A stretch of DNA of 64,000 nucleotides, from assembly GCA_001683735.1 (NCBI GenBank), contig LUGG01000019.1, positions 806,001 to 870,000 of the forward strand, read 5' to 3'. The translations under genes were made by a program, and so were the position numbers. Each line of letters starts with the position of its first letter. Within the stretch, counting starts at the first letter, position 1. Under the pieces are notes generated by a model. That model was not told the origin of the DNA and made no database searches. It saw only the letters and a program-made list of their open reading frames with translations. The DNA is from Grifola frondosa (lineage: Eukaryota > Basidiomycota > Agaricomycetes > Polyporales > Grifolaceae). Below, in pieces: positions 36,190-49,356 of this stretch.

Positions 36190-37757
36190 ATGTCGAGACT
36201 CGCCCTTGCTATCAAGATATACAGACAGGGTTCCCGCGCAGCGCTGCGGAATAGCATCTTTACTCTAGGAAACTGTCCACGGCTTCATCCACCGGTGAAG
36301 ACAGCGCTACCTTCAGCCCGCTCAAACGCTCGTACCTATATGGTTAGTGCTAGTTCAACTGGTTTTGGATAATCTCCACGACCGTCAACCGGCACCCCTG
36401 CAGTCCCTACCTCCTCGGAGCGCATGCTGGAGAAGTCGCTCGTAACCGAGTCAGATGTATCATATATGACTTGGAGGACAGTGTTCCTCCATCTCCTAAG
36501 GACAAGAATGGCGCACGAGAGAGGCTCCGTCACTTTCTGAGCGTGCGTATGTGGTTCTTGGTATGTGGTCCACTTGGTCTGACTCAAACTCTCTACAGAC
36601 GAAACCCGCAAGCGATCTCCCTCATCCAGAGCGCATCGCTGTACGGCTCAATCAATCCGAACTCCCTACTTCGAGGATGATATCACCCAAGCCGTGGGTA
36701 ATCTTGGATGTCAACTTTGAACGATTCGGCTTGACTTCCAGAACAGATGCGCTTATCTTCGATCCGAACATTCGTGCTCCCGAAAGTAAACTCAGCGCAG
36801 GATTTGCATCATGTCTCGAGAGAGATATTCACCGCTTACCGCAGTCGTGGAGTTCGGAGCAGGGACAATGTTCCTTTGCAGCTCGTAGCGAGCATAGAGA
36901 GTGCGCAATCGCTCTATAACATCGGCGAGATCGCGAGGTGGACTTCGGAATATGGACCGGCTATGGGGGGAAAGTTGGCTGCGCTTCTGGTATCGTTATT
37001 CATTGTTGCAGTTATGGCTGCCCTTGCTCACATGTCGGCAAGTTCGCTGCAGAAGATTGTATGCTCGTCCGAGACTGCCCAATTGGATACTCATTCATTT
37101 TCTGTAGATTGCGCGGATACCTCGATAATCCGTACCACCTCCCGTAAGGAACTCCTCTATACTAGATCGCAGATTGTGGTTGCGGCAAAAGCGTTTGGTC
37201 TCGACGCTATTGACATGGTACGCTACTTCCGTTTCGTTCTCAATGCACTCGTCCACTGATAGTTCGACAGGTTTGTGTCAATTATAAGGATCTCAACTAC
37301 TTGAAAGACGAGTGCGAGGATGGCAGACATCTGGGTTTCAACGGCAAGGTCAGAAGATTCGATGACATGATTAATGACATGCTCACGACATTTGTTGCGT
37401 GTACAGCAAGCGATCCATCCTACTCAAGTTGAAGTGATACAAACCACTTTCGTGCCAAGCGAACAAGGTTGGACAACGACGGCTCACGACTTTATAACCA
37501 ATTGTTGATGCTGTCTTTCCAGAGATTTTGCGAGCTGCAAAGATCCTTCATCAAATGGAGGTGGCGCATCTCGCGGAGAAAGGTGCAATTGGGCTGGAGC
37601 TCGTAGGCGGCGGTAAGGAGATGATTGATGCTCCTATGCTCAAGCAGGTGGGTATTTGACACATCGAGTTAATGCGCCTTATTAAACTGTGTTATAGGCA
37701 GAGAACACGATTCGAAATGCGAAATTGGCTGGATTGGAGATTCCGAGGGTGGACTAA
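36190..37757 (+). CDS. CLYBL: Citrate lyase beta-like / citramalyl-CoA lyase (CLYBL)
   Basis: Mitochondrial HpcH/HpaI-fold lyase; mammalian CLYBL cleaves citramalyl-CoA. A basic, Ser-rich leader begins at the ATG at 36190 (MSRLALAIKIYRQGSRAALR), consistent with a mitochondrial presequence. Core segments: RSYLYVPTSSERMLEKSLV, YDLEDSVPPSPKD, RERLRHFLSTKPASDL, RIAVRLNQSELP, LVLPKVNSAQDLHHVSREIF, PLQLVASIESAQSLYNIGEI, FAAEDYCADTSIIRTTSRKE, VVAAKAFGLDAIDMVCVNYK, LGFNGKQAIHPTQVEVIQTT and KQAENTIRNAKLAGLEIPRV. The metal-binding Glu and Asp of the ESA and AEDYCAD motifs are present. The frame joining the leader to RSYLYV (near 36260-36345) is uncertain: the good exon end at 36342 belongs to a frame different from the leader ATG, so another short intron or start is probable. 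Downstream of CWF19 in the same orientation. Confidence 0.87.
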
Positions 37758-37899
37758 ATTGAATGTATGTATTTTCCGTGGTCGTGAAGGTAATATACGA
37801 GATGGGTGGATCCGATGCAATGTATGTATAAGAATTTAAGGCCTTATTTCCAGCTGTTACAAGTGGAACACAAGAGGTATCACTAACGACGCATCTTGA
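37758..37899. other. Short spacer after CLYBL
   Basis: Holds the 3' end region of the CLYBL-like gene. Nothing else seen. Confidence 0.5.
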
Positions 37900-38760
37900 A
37901 ACGATGGCATCGCATTCGTCATGTCCGAAATATCTCGTCGAGTGCAGAATATGAATAGATGAGGCAGACATAACCTCTTGGGATTTCCTATGTCATGTAC
38001 GCGATCGAGCAAAAATAAACGAACAAAAACCTCAGATCCCTGCATGGTATTTTTCACTCTCGAAGAGTGATAAGTGGAAAAAATTTGTGCAGCCCAAGAG
38101 TGGTCTGAATTGAGTTTCGCAAAGCACATAGGCTTTTATGCGAGCCGCGAATAGCACTGAAGGACGAGTATCGCCCATCTGCTAGATACAAACTTCTCAT
38201 ATGTCTCTCGCAGGAGTGTACCCATAGGCCCTTCAGCATGTACCATAGTCCGCTTGAAGCGAGCAAAATCCCTCCTCATGCCCGCACATTGGCAGAGCAT
38301 CTGAGACATAAGTCTCGGAAGAGTGTACAATGCAAGGGGATCTCGAATTGCTGGAGACCGGCAGACGAGATCAGTAACTCCCAGCACTCGCTCACTGGCA
38401 GAATGCATGAGACATATGATAAAGAGGTCCACGCAGTGATTACGATAAGGCTCGCCCAACCCTGCGACTGGCTGGTGGCTCTCACCATCGATTGCGATGG
38501 GGTCCATCTAGGACCAGGAGCATATTGAAATGGGTGCCGTTCAGACCTTAGCCCGCTCATGAGTGCGGATGTAGGACATCCTGTATGGAATGAGCTTCGC
38601 GGCCTTTGAGCTGCAACGGTCGAGAAGATATGTATGGGAAAGAGACTCACGCGGCTCGAATTTAAGGCACATTGCCAGTGTTTGTACAAGTTGATTCATT
38701 GAATTTGTGCCGAGACTAGGCCATGTCAACCAATTGCTGGGATCTTCAATATTTTCATTG
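37900..38760 (-). repeat. Diverged dispersed repeat, copy 2
   Basis: Partner of 28440-29240 in the same orientation, joined by several conserved blocks in the same order (TTGTACAAACA, ACAGGATGTCCTACATCC, CGAGAGACATATGAGAAG, TTCAGTGCTATTCGCGGCTC). A frame is open for 123 codons (38136-38507), but the part that matches the other copy (38541-38640) is broken by stops. It lies beside a long gene-free stretch. Confidence 0.55.
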
Positions 38761-39276
38761 TTTTTATACGATCATGCCGATATGGACGACATGAAGATGG
38801 AACAAATGTGAATGACCCTCCAGGAAACTCGAGTCGATCTCTTTTGACGCGATCACGATAAAACCACGTGACAAGCCGCTGTGCGGAGAGGTACATTGTA
38901 TGAAAACCACAGGCTCACCGATGATCCTAGATTTCGGGCTTCAAGTCGACGAGAAAATATTCTTGAGTACTGAGAAGGTACGACTTGAAACGTCAGTCGA
39001 TAAAACCAGCTGATATGCTCGTAACAGTTCCCGATCAACGGTCGCCTGTGACAACGTGCATGACTGACTTCGCGAAGAAGTCGTGGAGAAATTTGGGCGC
39101 CGAATTGAGAGTACTGAATTTGTATAGGAGGACATGCGCCGCATCTCTTGCACTTCCTCGCTATCACCGCCCAGCTCATATGAATACCATCGTACCGCAA
39201 GTCGCGCCCAGTCCCGCGTAGCTGATGGACTGAGATGGTCGAATCAATCAGTTGATACTCAGAGTCGATTACATCA
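38761..39276. other. No supported gene
   Basis: A 183-codon minus-strand frame (38853-39404) is present but has an unusual, Cys/Arg-rich composition and no domain, so I regard it as random. Confidence 0.4.
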
Positions 39277-39661
39277 TTACGCACTCGGAGTGGGCGGCTG
39301 CCACCCAAGCAGCATCGGCCGCAAGCGACCTCTTTTGCTCCAATATCCTTCCTCCTCCCCGATAGTCCAAATGGAATTTGCAGTTTGTATGGCCTCCTGT
39401 CCATTGATGTTTTCGTGCTGCCACCTAGAAAACTGACTATAGAGATCAGTCATGGCATCGAGACGTTTATCTGAAGCTCTAGAGAGGTCCTCGGCCTGAA
39501 CCCGGTCGTTGCGGTCGTGCGCGTCGCTGATCAACGGCACTCAACCGTAATAGTCCTGGAGATATCGTCTTGGGCGGGTCAGCAGAGCGGGATCTCATCT
39601 TGTCTGATATAAGTGAACCAACTTGGGTGTAAGTAGTCACTAATTCCTGCATAGATGGCAT
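39277..39661 (-). CDS. Tentative small helical protein of unknown function
   Basis: On the minus strand, MPSMQELVTTYTQVGSL (from 39661) and, in another frame, DAHDRNDRVQAEDLSRASDK, LDAMTDLYSQFSRWQHENI and EAIQTANSIWTIGEEEGYW look protein-like and helical. A short intron or an indel near 39540-39600 must connect them. Upstream and downstream exons were not found, so this may be a fragment. No family recognised. Confidence 0.3.
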
Positions 39662-41461
39662 GTAATGTTAGCAGCAAATTGAACATAAGTCCATCATGGA
39701 ACTTACATTGTCCTTCTTAATTGCTTTGAGCACATGTATAATCAGGAGCCCTGTCGCCAACTGTAGACCGAGTGAAATGCACTGGAGCACCCGTGACTCA
39801 AACGAGCCATGCGAGGGAATATTGCAACTCCGTGCTGGCATTCGTTTGGAAGATAGCCAGCGCTTACGCTTCGTTGTATGCACTGCTCCCGGAATCCCGG
39901 GAACTTGGAAGTTTCACATAGGACAAGTTATAGAAGGACACGCGGTGCGCTTGCGTGAGACTGGCGTTTGATCGGAGAAGGGGGGTACCAGGAGAAGTAG
40001 AGACTATATGATTCCATGCATCAGGATATGCTCACGTCGGGAAGATAGTCGATATGATACACGTACCTTTGCTAGGCACTACGAACAAGGGCTTCCCTCG
40101 GAAAATAGATTCCCCTTGCTGCGTGACCGTACACTCGGCAAAGCGTCCGCAGGAGAATCACACAACTCATGGGTATATCGCAGATAGCAATGGCGCCTTT
40201 GCCTTTGCCCGGTATGTCGACCACACTGAAGGGAGACGGTGGGAACCAGCCCTTCGACGTGTCGTCGTCCCGCAGTAGATGAGTGCAGTAATATTAGATG
40301 CCTCCTGCCAGCAAGATCAGGCACATGGACTTGAGCCCACTCCCAGTAGAATCTGGCCTATAAGTAATTGTCAAAATAGCTCTCGTGAGTCTGGCACGGT
40401 GTCAGTCACTGACCACGTACGGAAGTAATGAATTCTTGTTCAGGCGCCATTCCCGGTTTATTTCTGCCCGATGCAATGGACGCGATGGCATTGTGTCTTT
40501 GACGCATCCTTGATCGTCGTCTTGATGAAGTCGGAAGCATGAGAACTAGTTAAGTGGGCGTGTCGAGCCTGAGCGCTGAGCGTCGCGATCACGTGAATCT
40601 TGAATCTTAGAATCGCGCTTCCATTTCACGTCTATTGCCAACTCTATGAATGATTTCAGTTATCCCACTGGGTGCCAGCGGCCGAACGCGGTCATACTAG
40701 TATCCGTGGCCTTCATACTAATCTAAATCTGCCACTGTTAGCTACTGGCTCGCAAATTTGATACCGTGACCTGTTTGAAAATCGCTCTGACGGTGCAGGA
40801 GTCTTTGGTCGGGAGCCTCTTCCAACCTTCTTGAATCTATTGGTCGACCGCATCTACCAGGAACCTCGATTTGAATGAATATCCCACTTTATGCACTACC
40901 CATGGTTTAGACTGCCAGCCAGTGTCAAACCTTACCCAGAACATTCATCTACTTTGTCACCTGCATTCGCACAGCTGCTGTCAGGTATGTTCCATTCAAC
41001 TTTATGATGATGTATGGCGCTTGAAATAGGGTTGATCATGAGATTGCATTTCATTGAAGCACCAGTGATAGACCATTTCTGAAACTATTTCCGGTCAATT
41101 AATTCAATTGGTCTGCCCCATAACAGCTATTTCCCATCCCACAGATGGCTTCAGGAGACTACGAATTTTATGCTATGGGCAGTGTCACTTTAAGCTATGT
41201 CCGTCTCTGTATCTGTCTAAGACATCTAACCGTAGTCTGTCAATATAGTTTATGCGCCGACATGTCTACTGTCAGTGGTTCTTGAGGGCGCCGACCGGTC
41301 GTCATTATTTGTTTCCATTAATAGAGATGATCAGATGCTTGTAGTCTGGGAAGAGTACGGTGTGCTCGGTCTCTTCTCAGGAATGTAGTTCTCCGGGGAT
41401 TTCATCCCACCGTTGTTCGGGTGGTGGCGTAATGTGCCACTGTTTGCGCGGCATCCACTAG
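39662..41461. other. Long gene-free stretch
   Basis: About 1.8 kb with frequent stops on all frames, especially 40330-41460. No coding pattern, RNA gene or clear repeat was seen. Confidence 0.55.
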
Positions 41462-41468
41462 TATAAAA
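41462..41468 (+). promoter_or_regulatory. TATA box of large unknown paralogue A
   Basis: TATAAAA 118 bases before the ATG at 41586, followed by pyrimidine-rich sequence (CATCCCCTTCATTTGC) as in many fungal promoters. Confidence 0.5.
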
Positions 41469-41585
41469 TCCTCCGACACATCCCCTTCATTTGCTAGCCC
41501 ATTGCCTAGTGCTCGAGCCCACGGTTACCCTACGCTCTCTATAACCTCTTCGGTCTCCACCGCCTTACGTTTCCCATATCTCACC

Positions 41586-44500
41586 ATGTGTGTCGGTGAA
41601 AACAGTGCTGTGCTTGCCGTTCACTATCTCAATGCACAGCTTACTGCGCTCTACGAAAATGCTCTTCACTGCCTGATGCATCATCCTGACGCCAGATTTT
41701 TGGAGGAGAATAGTGCGTCCAGCCTTTTTCTGTCTCTGATCGATTTATGACAGTCGGTCATAGAATATTCTTTCGCTCTCGCTGAATTCTCCTACGGTAA
41801 ATTGCATGGCCCGGATCTGCCAGCTTCTGGTGTCGATGCGCTGTTCTATGCAAAATTCGATAAACCTGTCCTCGAATTCATCTGCAACCACGATGCTATC
41901 CTCCGCCTGAAGATCAAAGAAGGATACTACAATCAGAGCCACAAAGTGTATACTCGCACCGCGGCGTAAGAGTCTATGCCGCTATATCTTTGTCGGTATG
42001 CTGAAAATTTCTTTAGTGAGGACGTCAGATTGCCCGCCGACCTGGAGTTGACTTTCCGCCTCGGGTTTGACGTCCGCAAAATCATAGGCGAAGACTCAAA
42101 GATTGGAAAGAGCCAGAATTTGATTCAACTTGTGATTTTGGATCTGAAGAGTACGCTTCATATAGAAGACAGTCTTTGTCTTCCTCTGACCGTAATGCTT
42201 GTTGCAGATGCGAAGCTAATTTCCAGCAAACCCGAACTCCATGTAGGGAGGGAGTCGCTTCTGTTCTATTTCTCGAAGTACCTTGAGTTCCTCCACGGCG
42301 CGGGTCATCATGTCCTGTTCTCGTTGCCGGACTTCGACGATGACCGCTTCCGCTTGAACATCGACTTCTCGCTCATGAGAAAGCCTCATGTTACCACGGA
42401 TAACATCTCGGGTATCTCCCTTGATAGGATCAACAGTTACCTTTCTTTTGTCTGGCTCAAGTCTGCCATGCTTGCCCACAATGCTTCAGCGAAGGTCGTT
42501 GATTGGCGTTCCACCTGTCTCGCTGAATATTCCAGCATCAACAGCATTCACGGAGATAGTGAAATCCACTTCCAACTCAAGCTCGGTCCGCCGCGCATCG
42601 AAGCCTTGTGCTCGCGCGAAGTTATCATGTACTTCCGTGTCCGCGAGGCATCGTTCTTCCACGGCGTCGATTTCACGACGTAAATCATTTTCTCTTTCAA
42701 TAAACATTCGATGCCTGACGTATTTGTACCTCTAGCGCCCTTGGTCATAAGTACACGGACTGGGAGATTGCTGTTGTAATTGATGTCATCTACACGGCGG
42801 AATCTGGGGGAGATGTGGTAACTATAAAGCTCGATTTGAAGAGTGCGTGCCATCTGATTACCGGTTTTCCAGCATCTCATTATGTCTCACTATTTTTGCA
42901 GATGCTCGCTTCAATCATCAGTGCTCAAAATTCACCGGTTTCGATTCGGAGGTTGTACATGCTGAAACATACTTGACTCGCTTGATCGAATTTTTTTCGA
43001 TCGAATATCTCGAGCTCCTCCAAATCGCACGTTATGACACTGTCTATTCCTGGGATAAGGACTGGGTCATTAGGACCCCGGTCATTGGCGGCGGAAGCGA
43101 TGACAGCAGCTGGGGTGTCGAAGAGGTATCTGTGGATATCGAGAAAGAGGTCATCACGCCACATCCATGGGCAGCTTCGACCAGGTCATCGCCCTCTCGC
43201 AGAATTCGATCAATGCGCACTTCGACAACCTGTGGGCAAACGCTCAGTCACAGACGTCCTCTGCGTTCACCTCTCACATACTGGCGAAGTGGAACTACGA
43301 ACATTACTTCTCGGCGACGTTCAGGCCGTTGACCGTGCGTCTGCTAAGCAACGGCAAAGCCCTCATATGGGTCCATCTTGCGCACGGCTTCTTGAAGACT
43401 CTCAAGGACTGGTTCTTGTGGAGCGAGTACGTTCTGTTTTTATCTACTCATTTGAGAGAGTCTGATCTGATTGAATCATGATAAAGGGGCAAACATTACG
43501 ACTTCGAGGACTGGCGTTTGGCCTTTGAGGTGGACCTGAAGATGTGCTCCCACCGCGATTTAGTAACGGATGTCTCCGAGAAGTGGTTGAACGAGTACAA
43601 GGAGTCGGTTGTCTTCAAGGAACATGGAAGCCAACAGGATCGCGTCCTCAAGCATTTGTATCTCGATCTGCACGGTATGTTCTTCTGGTATTCTCCATCA
43701 TCGTTTGGCTGCTCAGTTTTTTTTACAGACACGGAGTTCCTTCACGAGTTCTCCACCTTCGAAGGGCTCTACGATGCACAGGATAACGAGTGCTCCATCG
43801 AACAGCTGCAGGCGGTTGTCTACTACATACAGCACCATTACTTCAAGGACCTCAGAGACTGGGGCCTGAACATCCTTTATACTCTTCCGATCTGGCATAC
43901 GGGCATATCGCTCACATCCTACGCTCTCACGGATGTTGCTTTCCACATCTACTCGATGACTGACATCACTCGTCGCACCTGGCCTCACGTTTCCGCTGGG
44001 TTAGAGCCGCTAATCGTCCTCGTGGGTATGACTGGCTTCAGACCGCTGCCTGCCACTCATCTCGAGTTCTATGATGGCTGGGTCTTCCACACTAACAAAA
44101 AGCAGACGTACGGCACAGTCAGCATTTCCAAGCGGGTATTCATGGGTGAAAGGCTGCTCAGCATCTTGTCCCACCTGAACGCTGTCACGACCATCGTCCC
44201 CGTGTTTTCTGGTGTCGAGAATGGCGTCTGGGCCCTGAAGCTCACTACCTGGGCTCAACATGAATGGAGGAAGAACCATGCGTACAAGTTGCAATTCAAC
44301 ACTGAGCGCGATGGATACTTGAAGTACAAGTGGGAGCATCGCGACGGATGGAGCTATGAACACGAGGGGAGCTCTGATATCGTGAACGGAACTTATTCCG
44401 TCTCTTGTAAGCTTATTTCTTATGTCGCGTATGGCTTGTGCTAACGAACCTTAGGGCTTGACACGGAATTATGTGGAAGTTCCGACCGCATTCAGACGCG

Positions 44501-45248
44501 GTGCTCTGGAAATTAAGGTCTGGGGTGAAGTCAAACTGGATATGTCGTTCAAAGCTGGCACCGAAAAATGGAGGTATGTGACTAATACTATTATATGAGA
44601 TTGTAGGCCAATGATGATTGCTCTTTCAGCGCAACATCGTCTGCGACCTGGGATGCAATGGCGGCTGTGCGTACCAATTCTCATGGGATCAAAGTGGATC
44701 TCCTAGGTGCTCGCAGCCCTCGTCACCAAGACCGAATATGCGGGGGCCTCCGCTTCGGCGATGTTTGTGGATCCTCAGGCTCTTCTAAAGGGAACTCTCC
44801 CCGATACTATCGATTTCAGCGAGCTTTTGAAAGAGCTTGGTGCCTTCAAGGAGTCTGGACATATTGCTACCCTCGCATGCAGGCCTACTCCCTTGCCAAT
44901 CCTCTCTTCAATGCTCATGGTGATCTCATCTTCGAGCTCCGCCTTCATGGTCAGCAGGTTTCAAGTGGATCCGTTTTGCGCCAGACGAGCTTAGGTGGGC
45001 CAAGCTTGGCTGTGAGAGGACCCTCATCCAGGCGCACTTCCTCGTTCCTTAGAACTGCATCCGGTTAGTGATTATATGTCTTTGAGACCGGCATGCAGTC
45101 ACTCTATTGAGCTTTAGGCACCACTGTCACGAAATTCGTTGAGGAAGCGGTACACTCCGTTTCGTACAGTGACGTCGTTAATGGAGGCAATAGTGTCGAC
45201 GGTACCGACTCGCCGATCACGCCTGGCGCTATCGCTGTGGAGGTGTAG
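41586..45248 (+). CDS. Large protein of unknown function, paralogue A (frame-broken)
   Basis: Orthologue type unknown; paralogous to the gene at 58266-61941. The ATG at 41586 gives VHYLNAQLTALYENAL, then FICNHDAILRLKIKEGYY, GEDSKIGKSQNLIQLVILDL, HHVLFSLPDFDDDRFRLNID, SYLSFVWLKSAML, KWNYEHYFSATFRPLTVRL, LKTLKDWFLWSE, RVLKHLYLDLH, LQAVVYYIQHHYF, IVLVGMTGFRPLP, GTVSISKRVFMGERLLSIL, NAVTTIVPVFSGVE, ALKLTTWAQHEW and YCYPRMQAYSLANPLFNAHG. Introns sit where they do in paralogue B. No signal peptide, membrane segment or known domain is visible. The frame breaks at about 43157 (one C would give KEVIHATSMGSFDQV), 44455, 44706 and 44855. Paralogue B over the same length has none, so A is either decaying or badly sequenced. 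The C-terminus is Ser/Thr/Val-rich. Confidence 0.7.
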
Positions 45249-46249
45249 TTGTCCTGTCTCGCTTTTCTGCTGCATTGGGATGGTACATCTACAACGGCCA
45301 TGGTCAAGCCGACGATGACATCTGATTGAATTTGTTCGACTTCATCGTCGTCTCCTTTCTATAGGCCTGTTCTGGTCATCTTGCTTTCTGTGTTGCGTAA
45401 TTTGTTTTCTTGTCTCTACAACGTCTTCTTGAGCAATATTGTCGCTAGTGTATGTGCGTGGTATTAGTATGTACGTATGTTTCCGTAAAATTCTGCGAAT
45501 TCAATGTGGATCCTTGGAAAGAGAAGAGGAGGAGGAGAAAGATGGATTGCTTCTGACAGGAAAGTAGCTTACTGCATACCATGATCTTCAGGCTCTCGAC
45601 GCCCCTGTCGCACTCGATTTCGCGCAAGTCCATTCTATCACGTACATTGAGTAACGTCTGGCTGAAGTACATTCTTCCTTCTTGGTCTACATACGACGGG
45701 AGATCGCAGTGTCGCGTCGTCTGGTGCTCTTACAACAGCGCCAGTATTTCGCACGAAAATGGGAACACAACAAGATGTTGTCCTTCTGGGAATACCTTCA
45801 TCTCTCCCTTGCCTGTGGTGGGTGTGCCACTTCTGCGCTTGCCGTGGGCGGTTGAGACGGGAGGCACCTGTGCATATCGACTTTACCGATTCTCGTCTGC
45901 TTGCTCTCTGTGAGCCTTCCCTGTGTGTCGCCTGTCAGCATGTCCCCGTTGCACTAACGCTGTTCGCTGTCTAGTCTGCAGTTCCCACGTTGCTTTTTTC
46001 CCATCGGCCTCTTATTGCCCTCTTCGCTCAGTACGTGTATGGCGTTTAAACTATGTGCTTCGGACTACTACCCTAGAGATCCTCGACTTTGGAACAGTAC
46101 CTGTCCCTGTCCGTAACGTGATATGCCGCAGAGGCTAGACGAACATCTGTGAGTCCGATATAGAGATCTCCTATCCAGGAGGAGTATCCACGCCATGCTA
46201 GAGAAGGTGCCTCCGCAAGAGCGAGGTAAGTAGGCTTACCATAAATATT
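45249..46249. other. Intergenic, no gene seen
   Basis: About 1 kb between paralogue A and the second P450 block. Only short unconvincing frames. Confidence 0.5.
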
Positions 46250-49095
46250 GCATGCCTGAAATCAGTACTTTGTCACCTGTCGTCTCCCGTTGCTACGAGT
46301 GTGAAGTGTAGCTCTTCAAACAGCATTGCAGTCAAGGTTTTGGCTCCTACTTTCACGTAAGTAATCTAGGGCTCTAGCTTCTTCACACTATACTTGAAGC
46401 CTGAAGTTCCCAATCCCAGCACAGGTTTGCACCTGTCGTGTGTAATAGGCACTAGTATGACCAGAGAACGACGACAAATACGCCACCACTATCTGACGTG
46501 GCACTTGCATAATTGGCTGTTAGTGTTCGGTTGCATTTTTGGTGTGTACATCGCCATGCTGCAGTACCTTCGCTCCACTTATTGCTGACATGTTGACACG
46601 CGGAGTGATATATCGAGGATAGTCACGGAGACCGCCGATATATATGCTGAGAACCTTCCTAGCTGTGACCCCAGTATCGCCCACATTCCAGCCGAGTTCG
46701 CGATACTGTCCAGAATGCTTTCTGAGCTGGATGGATCCGCTATACCGACCGATATCCCCTGTGGTATTATACTTGTGCTCTGTTTAGCAGCTTTGGTGAG
46801 AGCCGATATAAATTGACCTATTGACCTATACCAGACGCTGAGGCCGTTATAGTCTGCGCATTTCGTATTCAAACGTTATGAGACATATAACATCGCCATC
46901 CATGCTGGTCTGCTATTTCTTCCTCCTGCAGGCTGTGCGGTTCTGTTCTTGAATCAATACAGGCCAATTGACGCGATTCTGATATCCTTCGGGACATATC
47001 TTTCCGTACTCGTGTCGTCTATTTTGATGTATCGCATCTCCCCATTCCATCCTCTTGCGCAGTACCCTGGGCCACTTCTGAACAAGCTGTCCAAATTTCG
47101 CCTGGCATGTGTCGCTGGTAGCGGCAGACAATATCTCTATATTCAAAAGCTGCACGAGCGGTATGGCGATATTGTTAGAATCGGTAAGCCCCACGTTTTA
47201 CTCGCTTTTTCTCCCCCAAAAATCTAGTCTTAGCGGCTTGCCTCTGTAGGTCCTAACGAGGTTTCCATTCGGGACGTGTCTGCAATCCTTCCGCTCATGG
47301 GGACGAAGGGTTACCGAAGGGTCCTCGTATGTACACATCATGGCACTATGTTGAGAATATCGAATATTGAAATACTTCTAGATTGGATTGGTAGAAATAT
47401 TTCTCCGAATGTCAACTACCTAGTAGCTATATCAGACCAGCGTGAGCACGCACGGAGACGCAAGCCATGGATCCGCGCGTTCAGTCCTGCAGCGCTGAAA
47501 GGGTACGAAGAAATCACAGTAAAGCGCGTAGCCCAACTAGTGAACGCTCTCGCATCCAAGAGCGATGATCCTGACCTAGGAAAATGGTTTAGCTACTTCA
47601 CGTGCGCTGTTCAGTGATCTTAATGTAGAGACATAACTGAGGGCATTTTACATCCAGTTTTGATGTTATGAATGACCTGGCGTGAGTGACCCTTATATTC
47701 TTCTGTCTTCTGTGATGATAAGTTTGCAACATAGTTATGGTGGTGGTTCCGAGATGATGCGCGATGGAGATACAGGTGGCAGTGGCACGTGCACATCGTT
47801 GACAGCGCATTCGTGTGTGTCTTTGAATTTTTGAACTTGTATGGCTCGTCTGCTGATCAAATGAGTGCAGCTTCAGTCATATCCTTGCACAAGTTCCCTG
47901 GATCGGTGTCTACGTCTAATACGTGCCAATAATCTCTTCGACAATCAACAAGGTGAAAGAGATGGACAAGTTGCGAACCATCAAGAGGATCAGGGACGGA
48001 TCCTTGGCGCATGATGTTTTCTATTACTTGGTGCGTTTGCGCAATCGCAATCTTGTCATGGAGTAGATTGACATATAGTGCATTGCTGGTAGAACAACGA
48101 GGACGGTGTGGAGAGCTCTCCGCCGTCGCTCGACGCTTTAATTTGTGACGGGAATCTGGTTATCATTGCCGGCGCGGACACGACTTCCAGTGTACTCACC
48201 AATCTCTTCTTCTGCCTCTTGACTAATCGCGATGCATACGATCGTCTTCAGTCCGAGGTGGACACGCATTATCCCCCGGGTGAAGATGCCCTGGACACGA
48301 AGTATCACGCAGATATGCCCTTCTTGAATGCCGTAATGTGAGTGAAGTGTATGACTTGAAGAAACTCAAAATTATTCACGATATATCTTCACAAACACAG
48401 TAACGAGACCTTGCGATTATACCCCGCAACCCCCGACGGAAGCCAACGAATAGCTGAGAAGGGCAGCGGAGGTAGAATGATAGGACCCTAGTGAGTTTCT
48501 CGACTATGTGCAGAACCAGCTATTTGATTGTGACGTCTTGCCCTAGCTTCCTTCCTGAGAACACCAGTGCCTCCGTTCACTTTTACTCTGTCCACCGAGA
48601 CCCGCGCAACTTCTCCCCGTTCACAAACAGTTTCTGGCCAGACCGTTGGTTAATCGCGGCAGGAGAGGATACCTGCGCGCACCAGATTACGAGAAGTTTG
48701 TGCACAACTCCGCTGCGTTCATCCCTTTCTCCTACGGACCAGAAAATTGCGTTGGTAAAAATTTGGCGCTCCAGGAATTACGGATGGTGGTGTGTTTAGC
48801 GATGCAGAAACTCGATATGCGATTATCACCAGGTTGGGATCCGAAGTCATATGAGGAAGGTTTGTTGGATTATTTTGTCTTCCAGAAACCGCCATTGCCG
48901 GTGGTCATCAACCGTCGCTAGAGATAATTCTTGGTGTTCTTCATGTGACTGGTAGAATCAGTATTCCGTACATTTCAGGTGCCAATATATCTCAATTCCG
49001 ATAATAATAAAACTTCATCCATAACGATCCTACATACGAATCTGAAAATTCAGTGGCCGTCAGCTGAGGTGACTGACAAAAGGAAGACCATAGCC
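46250..49095 (+). repeat. Duplicated P450 block, copy 2
   Basis: Same orientation and gene order as 3098-6310, about 43 kb away. Exons and introns are largely identical base for base, and the 5' and 3' flanks are recognisable. The block was copied with its promoter and terminator rather than by retroposition, since all introns are kept. Confidence 0.9.
46715..48921 (+). pseudogene. Cytochrome P450 pseudogene (second copy)
   Basis: Copy of the intact P450 at 3884. Start MLSELDGSAIPTDIP at 46715, exons at 46715-46795, 46853-47183, 47250-47326 and onward in matching positions. Damage relative to copy 1: exon 3 is one base short near 47305, so TNGLPKGP becomes TKGYRRVL; exon 6 has a five-base net gain near 47775-47800; exon 7 has TAA at 47917-47919 where copy 1 has CAA; and the last exon is one base short near 48675, shifting AGEDT into another frame before EKFVHN. 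The haem loop FSYGPENCVGKNL and ADTTSS are still readable but can no longer be translated together. The combination of indels and a nonsense codon makes sequencing error alone unlikely. Confidence 0.9.
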
Positions 49096-49356
49096 GCAGG
49101 TAGGTGTGCTGGACGAGCACCAGCTTTCGCAGGGCGGCATCGTGCACATCCGGCGCAACCTCAGACTGGCTGCAGTAAGGTGTGGGTCGACCCGCTGCTG
49201 GCATATACAAAACGACTGCGACAATATTATTGTCGTTGTGATGATCCTGATCTGATCGAGTGCAAAGTTCCCACGCTTTTGACGATTGGCGTAGCGGATT
49301 GCAACCTCCTAAAGACCTAGCGTTTTCTTGTACGGTTGATTTTTCGACATAAATTC

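Noticed and set aside
38853..39404. 183-codon minus-strand frame
   Set aside because: Cys/Arg-rich, no start context, no domain; it overlaps the more protein-like frames at 39277-39661.
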